This document shows, piece after piece, positions 7,886-15,195 of a DNA stretch of 64,000 bases. Each line of letters opens with the position of its first letter. Position 1 is the first letter of the stretch. A model generated the notes under the pieces. The model made no database searches and was not told where the DNA came from. It saw nothing but the letters and a program-made list of their open reading frames with translations. This stretch comes from Raskinella chloraquaticus (SeqCode) (GTDB taxonomy: Bacteria; Pseudomonadota; Alphaproteobacteria; Rhizobiales; UBA4765): positions 1 through 64,000 of the forward strand of contig DEZK01000029.1 of NCBI GenBank assembly GCA_002365175.1. The letters are read 5' to 3'. The position numbers and the translations under genes were made by a program.

Positions 7886-8785
7886 TCAACCCTTCCCGCC
7901 GCCAGCCGGCCCGCGATAGATGAGGGTGCGCGCTGCCAGCACCGCCACAACAATGCCAAGCTGAATGACAGCCATGATGATGGCGATTGCCGAGGCCAGC
8001 GAATAATCGAACTGCTCGAAGGCCGCCTGATAGGCCGCAATCGAAATGACGCGCGTGGGTCCCGCCGGCGCGCCAAGCAACACGGCGGAAGGAAAGACCG
8101 AAAAGGCCTGCACGAAAGACAGGCAAAAAGTGATGGCGAGCCCCGGCAGGATGAGCGGAAACAGCACATGGCGAAAACGCTGCCATGAACCGGCGCCGAG
8201 CGTTGCCGCCGCCTGCTCCAGCGCCGCCTCGACACCCGACAGATAGGACAGCGTCAAGAGGAAGGTGAAGGGAAAGCCTGTAATCAGCAGCGACAGAAAC
8301 ACACCCCAGTAATTATAGGTGAGTTTGACCGGCCCACTCGTCAGATGAAGCCACAGCAAGACCCGGTTGAACCAGCCCTGCGGCCCGAAATAGGTGATCA
8401 TTCCTTCGGCGACCAGCACGGTCCCAAGCGTAATTGGGATAACCAGAATGGTCGTCAGCAGGCGTTGACGACGCATCAGCCGGACCCTGAGCGCGATGGG
8501 GACGGCCATGACGAGGTTGAGCAGGGTCACCGGCAGTGACAGCCACAACGTCTTGGCGATCGTTTCATAGAGAAACGGGTCGGAAAAGAATGTCGCGTAA
8601 TTGGCGAGTATCCCCCCTGCTTTGGGTGTCAGTGACAGCCACAGGCCATAGGCGAACGGATAGATAAACAATCCCAGCACCAGCAACAGCGCCGGCACCA
8701 CCAGCAGCGTCAGCCCGTCGAGACCATGCCCGGACAGCAAGGCGAGAATCGACCGGCGCTCGGCGCTTTGGCTGGCCGGCACCAT
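7886..8785 (-). CDS. ABC transporter permease (PotB-like class)
   Basis: A 299-aa integral membrane permease. The first helix is LTLLVVPALLLVLGLFIYPF, the typical start of PotB/Fe3+-type permeases, and an EAA motif shows as EQAAATLGAGSWQRFRHVLFP. ATG 8785 shares its A with the TGA of the ATPase gene (TGATG) and has GGAGGT 6 nt upstream, so I prefer it to the GTG at 8788. Together with the second permease it should form the heterodimeric channel of the importer. Confidence 0.85.
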   Translation of the reverse strand: MVPASQSAERRSILALLSGHGLDGLTLLVVPALLLVLGLFIYPFAYGLWLSLTPKAGGILANYATFFSDPFLYETIAKTLWLSLPVTLLNLVMAVPIALRVRLMRRQRLLTTILVIPITLGTVLVAEGMITYFGPQGWFNRVLLWLHLTSGPVKLTYNYWGVFLSLLITGFPFTFLLTLSYLSGVEAALEQAAATLGAGSWQRFRHVLFPLILPGLAITFCLSFVQAFSVFPSAVLLGAPAGPTRVISIAAYQAAFEQFDYSLASAIAIIMAVIQLGIVVAVLAARTLIYRGPAGGGKG

Positions 8786-9855
8786 CACGACACCTCCGGA
8801 AAAACGACTGCCCGCATGGGATCGGCAGCCAACTGGATCCGCGCGCCATTGGTAAGGGGGTGATCAGACACAAATGCCAGCGCCGCCCCCTCCTCGCTCA
8901 TTGCAAAGCCGACGAATTCACGGCCGCGAAATTCGCTGGATATGATCTTTGCCCTGATCGGCCCGTCTGGTGACGGTGTCATATCCTCGGGGCGCACCGC
9001 CATCACCGCTTTCTGTGACATCGCCAGGCGTCCGCGCGCCTGTCCCGATACCTGCTTGCCACCGGCAACCGTTAAGCCCGCCAGATCGCCATCCTGCCTC
9101 GACACCGTGCCGCTGATCACATTGCGAAAGCCCATGAACGCGGCAACGTCGAGATGATCAGGTCTGGCGTAGAGCGCATCCGGAGCGCCGACCTGGCGTA
9201 CCACCCCGTCTTTCAGCACGACGATGCGGTCGGCCAGCGACAGCGCTTCCTCCTGATCATGGGTGACATAGATCGTCGTTGCCCCCAGCGTTTGATGAAT
9301 GCGCTTGATCTCGGCCCTCATCTCAAGACGCAGCTTGGCATCAAGATTGGATAGCGGCTCATCCATCAGCACCAGTGGCGGCTCGATGATAATGGCGCGC
9401 GCAATCGCCACCCTTTGCTGCTGCCCGCCCGAGAGCTGCCCCGGCAATTTATGCTCCTGCCCCTGCAGATGGACGAGCGCGACCGTCTCCCCAACCCGCC
9501 GCGCGATCTCGTCGCGCGCTATTCCCCGCATCGCCAGGCCAAAGCCAATATTTTTAGCGACACTCATATGTGGAAACAGCGCGTAATTCTGGAAAACCAT
9601 ACCAAAACCGCGCTGCTCAGGTCGCAAGCTGTCGATGCGCCGCTCATCGAGAAAAATGCTGCCGCTTGTGGCAGCAAGCAGACCAGCCAATATGTTGAGC
9701 GTCGTCGATTTGCCGCAACCCGACGGGCCAAGCAGAGCGATGAATTCGCCTTGCGCAATCGACAGGCTGACATCGCGCAAGGCGGCGACGCCGCCAAAGG
9801 TTCTGCCAAGACGCTCAAGGCGCAGTTCGCGGAACTGGCCGGCATGGATGCTCAT
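8785..9855 (-). CDS. ABC transporter ATP-binding protein (PotA/UgpC-like)
   Basis: A 356-aa nucleotide-binding subunit with Walker A GPSGCGKST (43-51), Q-loop Gln89, signature LSGGQ (141-145), Walker B LVLMDEP (161-167) and H-loop His199, followed by a C-terminal TOBE-type regulatory region (about 240-350). All catalytic motifs are intact. The domain plan fits the importer class for spermidine/putrescine, Fe3+ or opine-like substrates. It lies between the binding-protein gene (76-bp gap) and the first permease (TGATG overlap). Confidence 0.9.
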   Translation of the reverse strand: MSIHAGQFRELRLERLGRTFGGVAALRDVSLSIAQGEFIALLGPSGCGKSTTLNILAGLLAATSGSIFLDERRIDSLRPEQRGFGMVFQNYALFPHMSVAKNIGFGLAMRGIARDEIARRVGETVALVHLQGQEHKLPGQLSGGQQQRVAIARAIIIEPPLVLMDEPLSNLDAKLRLEMRAEIKRIHQTLGATTIYVTHDQEEALSLADRIVVLKDGVVRQVGAPDALYARPDHLDVAAFMGFRNVISGTVSRQDGDLAGLTVAGGKQVSGQARGRLAMSQKAVMAVRPEDMTPSPDGPIRAKIISSEFRGREFVGFAMSEEGAALAFVSDHPLTNGARIQLAADPMRAVVFPEVS

Positions 9856-9931
9856 GATGATTTCCGTCGCAAGATGAGGCAGCGGGCGCCGGCATGTCGC
9901 GCGCCAGCGCCCTCAGCGTTTTCGGCCATGA

Positions 9932-11122
9932 TCAGCGCCGTTTGGAGCCACCAACCTGCTCGTCCCACAGGCGGAAGGCCTGCACCATGACGTCCGGATC
10001 AAGCGGCAGCTCGACCGGGCTGCCGGCGATCATCGCGTCATATTCCGGCCGCCCGAATTCCTTCAACGCGTCCTGACTGGCCTTGGGCGCCATGGCGAGC
10101 GTCACCCCCTTGACCGCCGGACCGGGGTAGAAGTAGCCCTCATCATAGGCATAAGCCTGCTGGGCTGGCTGCAGCATGAAGCTCATCAAATCGAGAATAA
10201 CCGCCAGCTTTTCCTCGCCGAGTCCCTTGGGAACGCACATATAGTGCGCATCCGCCACCCATGAGAAGCCAGCCAGCGAGAAGACCGCCGCTTCCTTCGG
10301 AACGATGCCAAGCACGCGCGGATTGATGTCCCAACCTGTCGTCGTCACCACCATGTCGCGGGTGCCATCACCGAATTCCTTCATCGTCGGCGTCGTGCCG
10401 GAAGGATAGTATTCGATGTTCTCGCCCAGCGCCTTCAGATAGGCCCACGTCTTGTCCCAACCCTTCACCGGATCCTTGGGGTTGGCATCCTTGAGAATAT
10501 AGGGAAGCCCCATCATGAAGGTGCGGCCGGGCCCCGAATTGGCGGGACGCGCGTAGATGAGCTTGTTCTTGTTCTGCTTGGACCATTCCAGCAGCTCCTC
10601 CGCCGTCTTCGGCACGTTGCGCACGCGCGCCGGCATGTAGGAGAGCAGCGGCCCCGACGGGTAATAGGTCACAACCACCCCCTGCCCGCGCGCCAGTCCC
10701 TGCATGCGCGCCGCCGGTTCGAGATAGATATCCTGCAGTTTCGGCAAGCCGCCAGCGTGGGCTGGCAGCAATTCCACCCAGAGATTTTGATCGATGCCGG
10801 CAGACAGCGCATCGGTCCCTGTCAGCACCAGATCGATATCGACGCGGTTGGCCGCCTGCTGGGCCTTGAGCTTGGCCGGCAATTCGGGCGCCGGCGCCTT
10901 GGTGTAGGTCATGCGCGACACAAGATTGGGCTTTGCCGCACGATAGGCTTCGAGCGCCGGTTGGGTCAGTGCAAGATTGCCGGCCACATCGATGATATTG
11001 AGGGCCACAGGTTGCTTGGGCAAAGCCAGCCCCTGCGCCAGCGTCGTGCCATTGAAAAGGCCCGCTCCGGCCATTCCCGCACCAAGCACACCCAATCCAC
11101 GCCGTGTGATCAAGTCCGTCAT
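9932..11122 (-). CDS. Extracellular solute-binding protein of the ABC importer
   Basis: A 396-aa periplasmic binding protein. The N-terminus ITRRGLGVLGAGMAG followed by an Ala-Gln-Gly cleavage region looks like a twin-arginine (Tat) signal peptide. The mature part resembles family 1/PotD-like binding proteins (for example DLVLTGTDALSAG and EYYPSGTTPTM). ATG 11122 has GGAGG 8 nt upstream. Its substrate is the key unknown of the operon: the surrounding uxaC/uxuB/uxuA enzymes suggest a hexuronate or a hexuronate-containing compound, although this transporter class is better known for polyamines and amino acid-like ligands. Confidence 0.82.
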   Translation of the reverse strand: MTDLITRRGLGVLGAGMAGAGLFNGTTLAQGLALPKQPVALNIIDVAGNLALTQPALEAYRAAKPNLVSRMTYTKAPAPELPAKLKAQQAANRVDIDLVLTGTDALSAGIDQNLWVELLPAHAGGLPKLQDIYLEPAARMQGLARGQGVVVTYYPSGPLLSYMPARVRNVPKTAEELLEWSKQNKNKLIYARPANSGPGRTFMMGLPYILKDANPKDPVKGWDKTWAYLKALGENIEYYPSGTTPTMKEFGDGTRDMVVTTTGWDINPRVLGIVPKEAAVFSLAGFSWVADAHYMCVPKGLGEEKLAVILDLMSFMLQPAQQAYAYDEGYFYPGPAVKGVTLAMAPKASQDALKEFGRPEYDAMIAGSPVELPLDPDVMVQAFRLWDEQVGGSKRR

Positions 11123-11160
11123 CGTAAATCCTCCCTTACGTTCTTGTTTTCAAGTCAAAT

Positions 11161-12573
11161 TCAAAGGCGGTAGGCGTTTTCTGCCAGATGCAAGGCAAGG
11201 TCGGCAGCGACCTCATGCGCTTCGCTGATATCGAGCCGGTGTTCGCTCACGAGTTTAGACAGAAATGCGCAGTCACACCGCCTTGCCATGTCATGGCGTG
11301 CGCCGATCGACAGGTACGCGCGTGTATCATCATTAAAGCCGACAGTATTATAAAAGCCGGCGGTTTCGGTTGTCAGCTCACGAAACCGGCGCATGCCTTC
11401 GGGTGCGTCGAAAAACCACCAGGCAGGCCCAAGCTTCAACGCCGGATAGACACCGGCAAGCGGCGCGAGTTCCCGGCTGTAAGCGCTCTCATCGAGCGTG
11501 AAGACGATGATCGTCAGCCCGCGCTCATGGCCGACAGCATCAAGAAGGGGCTTCAGCGCCCGTACATAGTCACCTGGTGTTGGAATATCAGCGCCCTTGT
11601 CGCGCCCAAAACGCGCCAGAAGCTGCGGACTGTGATTGCGCATGGAGCCGGGATGAAGCTGCAATACGAGCCCGTCATCAAGGCTCATGCGCGCGAATTC
11701 GGTGATCATCTGTCCACGGAAAGCGTCGGCGTCATCCGCGCTGGCAGCCCCGCCGGCAACCTTGCGAAACAGCGCCTCGGCCGCCGCCCTGTCGAGGTTC
11801 ATGGTACGTGCGGTTGCGTGACCATGGTCAGAGGCGGTCGCACCATTGGCGATAAAATAGGCGCGGCGCTGCCGGTGCGCGGCCAGGTACCCCGACCAGC
11901 TGCGTGCATCTTCGCCCGTCATCTCCCCCAGATGATCGAGCTGATCCTGAAAGCCAGCGAACTCAGGATCAACAACCGCGTCCGGCCGGTAACAGGGCAC
12001 CACCCTCCCATGCCAGCCGGAGGCGCGGATCGTCTGATGATGGGCAAGATCGTCAAGCGCGCCATCCGTCGTCGAGATCGCCTTGATATTGAACCGTTCA
12101 TAGATCGCGCGCGGCCGGCAGGCAGGGGTCACGAGCGCGTCTGCAATGCAATCAAACAAACGGTCTGCATTGTCAGGGCACAGACGCTCATCAATGCCAA
12201 AGACATCTTCGAGCGCCTGCTCGAACCATAACCGGGTTGGCGTGCCGCGAAAGAGATACCAGTGCGCTGCAAAGCGCCGCCAGATTTGACGCGGGTCCGT
12301 CTCCACCGGCCCTCCATCGACGCGCGCCACCCCCAAATCCTCAAGCGCCACACCTTGCGAATAAAGCATGCGGAACACGTAATGATCTGGCTTCACGAAG
12401 AGAGAGGCAGGATCGGAAAACGGCGCATCGAGCGCATACCATGCCGGGTCGGTATGCCCGTGCGGACTGACGATCGGCAGCCCCTTGACCTCCGCAAAGA
12501 GTTCTCGAGCGATGGCGCGCTGTTGCGGTTCGGCGGGAAACAATCGGTCAGGGTGCAACATTTTGCGCGGCAT
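11161..12573 (-). CDS. uxaC: Glucuronate/galacturonate isomerase
   Basis: Uronate isomerase, 470 aa, the standard length. It converts D-glucuronate to D-fructuronate (and galacturonate to tagaturonate), the first step of hexuronate breakdown. The amidohydrolase-type fold shows in the metal-binding HxH near the N-terminus (His38 and His40 in SPHGHTDPAW), HPGSMRNH and GFNDDTRAYLSIGARHDM, a family-typical C-terminal stretch. It is the first gene of the leftward operon uxaC-SBP-ATPase-permeases-uxuB and is divergent from the GntR regulator. Confidence 0.95.
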   Translation of the reverse strand: MPRKMLHPDRLFPAEPQQRAIARELFAEVKGLPIVSPHGHTDPAWYALDAPFSDPASLFVKPDHYVFRMLYSQGVALEDLGVARVDGGPVETDPRQIWRRFAAHWYLFRGTPTRLWFEQALEDVFGIDERLCPDNADRLFDCIADALVTPACRPRAIYERFNIKAISTTDGALDDLAHHQTIRASGWHGRVVPCYRPDAVVDPEFAGFQDQLDHLGEMTGEDARSWSGYLAAHRQRRAYFIANGATASDHGHATARTMNLDRAAAEALFRKVAGGAASADDADAFRGQMITEFARMSLDDGLVLQLHPGSMRNHSPQLLARFGRDKGADIPTPGDYVRALKPLLDAVGHERGLTIIVFTLDESAYSRELAPLAGVYPALKLGPAWWFFDAPEGMRRFRELTTETAGFYNTVGFNDDTRAYLSIGARHDMARRCDCAFLSKLVSEHRLDISEAHEVAADLALHLAENAYRL

Positions 12574-12657
12574 TACTCATTTGACGATCAATCAAACGAT
12601 ACATTAGTATATTAGTATGTCAATGTCGGGCGGTATCTCGCCCCGATCATTGGACTG
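12574..12657. promoter_or_regulatory. Divergent promoter region of the hexuronate locus with candidate operator
   Basis: The 84 bp between uxaC and the GntR-type regulator are AT-rich compared with the genes. Two features stand out: TTTGA-N7-TCAAA, an inverted repeat at 12580-12596, and a perfect tandem ATTAGTAT-ATTAGTAT at 12603-12618. FCD-type GntR proteins usually bind short inverted repeats in such divergent regions, so the first is the better operator candidate; the second may overlap a promoter. Neither is proven. Confidence 0.4.
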
Positions 12658-13383
12658 ATGGCGTCGGAGCATGTGAGGGATATGAAGAGCGCAACCGACA
12701 TCACCCGCGCGCGCGCCGCGCGCCCGGCGCGCGAAACAGCGGCCTCGGTGATTCTGGCGCGATTGCGCACCGCCATCCTCGACCTGAGCCTGCCGCCTGG
12801 CACGGCATTGATCGAAAAGGACCTGACCGAGCGCTTTGGCGTCAGTCGTACCCCGGTCCGGGAAGCGATCATCCGGCTTGCCGAGGAACGCCTCGTCGAT
12901 ATTTTTCCCCAATCTGGCACCTTTGTCGGGCGCATCCCGCTGGCTGCCCTGCCTGAAGCAGTCATCATCCGCAAAGCGCTCGAAACGGCCGCCCTCGATC
13001 TGGCTGTCGATCGCGCCGATGCCTCGTCATTTGCAGCCTTTGATGCCTTGATTGCGCGCCAGACTGCCTTGGCTGACCTCTCTGACCAGAATGGGTTCCA
13101 TGCCGCCGACGAGGAGTTTCATGAGCTGATCGCCCTCACCAGCGGTCACCCCGGCATCTGGCGCGTGGCGCAGCAGGCAAAAATGCAGATCGACCGCTGC
13201 CGGCGACTGACGCTCCCCGAACCGGGGCGCATGCACCAGGTGATCGCCGAACACCGCGCCATTCTGGCAGCCCTTCGCGCAGGCGAGCGCAAGGTGGCCA
13301 GAAATGCCCTTGATACCCATCTGTCTGCGGTTATTCCCGATGCCGACGCCATCCGCCGCCAATATCCCGATTACTTCACCTGA
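12658..13383 (+). CDS. GntR family (FCD subfamily) transcriptional regulator, UxuR/ExuR-like
   Basis: A 241-aa DNA-binding regulator. The winged helix-turn-helix lies at about residues 25-90 (LIEKDLTERFGVSRTPVREAI is the classical GntR recognition region), followed by an all-helical FCD ligand domain with the expected acidic and His residues (FHAADEEFHELI, EHRAILAALRAG). It probably senses a hexuronate or aldonate and controls the divergent uxaC operon and its own operon with uxuA. ATG 12658 is used; ATG 12682 (MKSATD), with GAGGG just upstream, is a reasonable alternative. Confidence 0.88.
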   Translation: MASEHVRDMKSATDITRARAARPARETAASVILARLRTAILDLSLPPGTALIEKDLTERFGVSRTPVREAIIRLAEERLVDIFPQSGTFVGRIPLAALPEAVIIRKALETAALDLAVDRADASSFAAFDALIARQTALADLSDQNGFHAADEEFHELIALTSGHPGIWRVAQQAKMQIDRCRRLTLPEPGRMHQVIAEHRAILAALRAGERKVARNALDTHLSAVIPDADAIRRQYPDYFT

Positions 13384-13394
13384 CGGAGCAAATA

Positions 13395-14597
13395 ATGCTG
13401 AGACAAGCCTGGCGCTGGTTTGGTCCCCGTGACCCGGTACCGCTCGACCATATCCGCCAGGCCGGCGCGCACGAGATCGTCACCGCCCTGCACGACATCC
13501 CCATCGGCGACGCGTGGAGCGACAAGGCCGTCTACGAGCGCAAGGCGTTGATTGAAAATCGCGCGCCGGGCCTGACGCCGCTCAGCTGGACGGTGGTTGA
13601 AAGCATTCCCGTTCCTGACGATATCAAGCGCCTGGGTGGGGCGGCCAAACACTCCATCGCCGCCTGGATCGCCAGCCTCGAGGCAGTCGCGCGCCAGGAC
13701 ATCAGGATCGTCTGTTATAATTTCATGCCGGTCGTTGACTGGGCGCGCACCGATCTCGACGCGCCGCTGCCCACCGGCGCCACCGCGTTGCAGTTTGATC
13801 ATGTGCGCTTTGCTGCCTTTGAGCTGTTCATCCTCCAGCGTCCCGGTGCCGAACATGATTTCGACGAAGCAACAAAAATCGCCGCCAAAGCTGCCTATGA
13901 GGCGATGGAGCAGAAGGATGTCGACTATCTGGTGATGGTGATCGCCAGTGCGCTCCCGGGATCGACCACTGAACCGCTGACCATTCCCGCATTCCGGGAC
14001 AGGCTGGCGCAATACCGTGATATCGATCACAAACGGCTTGCTGCAAATCTCCACGAATTTCTTGTTGAGGTTGCACCGGCTGCCGAAGGGCTGGGCGTGA
14101 CGCTGACCCTCCATCCCGACGACCCGCCGCGCTCGCTCTTTGGCCTGCCGCGTGTCGCCTCGACAGCAGATGACTATGCTGCCCTGTTTGCTGCCGTTCC
14201 GTCACCTGCCAATGGAATGTGCTTTTGCACCGGCAGCCTTGGCGTGCGCCCCGACAATGACCTTGTATCGATGGCGGAGCGGTTTGCGCCCCGTATCGCC
14301 TTTGCTCATTTGCGGGCAACCCGGCGCGCGGATGACGGGCTGTCGTTCCATGAAGCCGACCATCTGGATGGCGATGTCGACATGATTGCGGTGCTTGGCG
14401 CGCTCATGCGCGAAAATGCCAGGAGGCGCGAGGCGGATCGTATTGTCATGCGTCCCGATCACGGGCACCGCATGCTGGATGACCTCGCCAAGCGCGTAAC
14501 GCCAGGCTATTCAGCCATCGGGCGCTTGAAAGGGCTGGCCGAGCTGCGCGGTATCATGACGGTGCTCGATCAGGACATTCGCGGCGTCAGACGCTGA
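13395..14597 (+). CDS. uxuA: D-mannonate dehydratase
   Basis: A 400-aa enzyme that dehydrates D-mannonate to 2-keto-3-deoxygluconate. The TIM-barrel, metal-dependent family is recognisable by CYNFMPVVDWARTDL, LHPDDPP, CFCTGSLG and the C-terminal MRPDHGHRMLDD, all conserved metal- or substrate-binding stretches. It starts 11 nt after the regulator with GGAG upstream, so the two are co-transcribed. With uxaC and the uxuB-like gene it completes the glucuronate-to-KDG route; the following kinase and aldolase (kdgK, eda) are not in the window. Its 3' end overlaps the convergent soxG by 11 nt. Confidence 0.95.
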   Translation: MLRQAWRWFGPRDPVPLDHIRQAGAHEIVTALHDIPIGDAWSDKAVYERKALIENRAPGLTPLSWTVVESIPVPDDIKRLGGAAKHSIAAWIASLEAVARQDIRIVCYNFMPVVDWARTDLDAPLPTGATALQFDHVRFAAFELFILQRPGAEHDFDEATKIAAKAAYEAMEQKDVDYLVMVIASALPGSTTEPLTIPAFRDRLAQYRDIDHKRLAANLHEFLVEVAPAAEGLGVTLTLHPDDPPRSLFGLPRVASTADDYAALFAAVPSPANGMCFCTGSLGVRPDNDLVSMAERFAPRIAFAHLRATRRADDGLSFHEADHLDGDVDMIAVLGALMRENARRREADRIVMRPDHGHRMLDDLAKRVTPGYSAIGRLKGLAELRGIMTVLDQDIRGVRR

Positions 14598-15195
14598 TAT
14601 CACAGCCGTACTCGCCGCACGACGAGGTGAGCCACGACCACAGGCTGCCGGCCGTGCTGGCTGCCGATATCATTTCAAACGTCGGTTTGTCGTCAATCAG
14701 CGCCAGGTGCAGCCCGATATGAGAGGCACTTGTCTGTGCAGCCGCGCCAACCTTGAAGGCGCCAGGATGCAGATCGATGGCGATGCCCTTGGCAAGCGCC
14801 GCCCGCGCCCGTGGACCTGAGATGTCCGCAAGAAAAAGTCCGTCGCCAAGTTCGGTGACCACCGCAGATTCCTGCAATTCGGCGATCGCCGCGCGCAGCG
14901 TCGCTTCGCTGTTGTGACCGCGCACCACCAACCGCCACTGACCGGGCGAAATACCGGTAATCGACAGCGTATCCCTCGCCACGCGCTGCGGCTGATCGGC
15001 AACCGGCGCGCCGACCATGCGGGCCAATACCAGAAGTAATGCCGCATTCTGGCCCTTGCGCGCGCTCACATGCGCAACCGCGATGTCGCCAACCACGCGA
15101 ATGGTAACGCCCGCTTCACCGATGAGCTTGCCATGGCGGCCGGGCACCATGATGCCGGCAAGCGCGAAGCGCTTTGTCAACATTGCCTCAGCCAT
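14587..15195 (-). CDS. soxG: Sarcosine oxidase gamma subunit
   Basis: A 202-aa small subunit of heterotetrameric sarcosine oxidase. The family is weakly conserved; I recognise it from position, size and the C-terminal segment around RSxxEYGCDIS-type residues (here SSCGEYGCDISV). GcvT-like folds of this family pack against the alpha subunit. ATG 15195 overlaps the end of soxA by 8 nt; ATG 15183 is the alternative. It is the last gene of soxBDAG. Confidence 0.85.
   Translation of the reverse strand: MAEAMLTKRFALAGIMVPGRHGKLIGEAGVTIRVVGDIAVAHVSARKGQNAALLLVLARMVGAPVADQPQRVARDTLSITGISPGQWRLVVRGHNSEATLRAAIAELQESAVVTELGDGLFLADISGPRARAALAKGIAIDLHPGAFKVGAAAQTSASHIGLHLALIDDKPTFEMISAASTAGSLWSWLTSSCGEYGCDISV

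Noticed and set aside
11188..12231. A 347-codon open frame antisense to uxaC
   Set aside because: Fully inside uxaC, whose motifs are clear; the antisense product resembles nothing.
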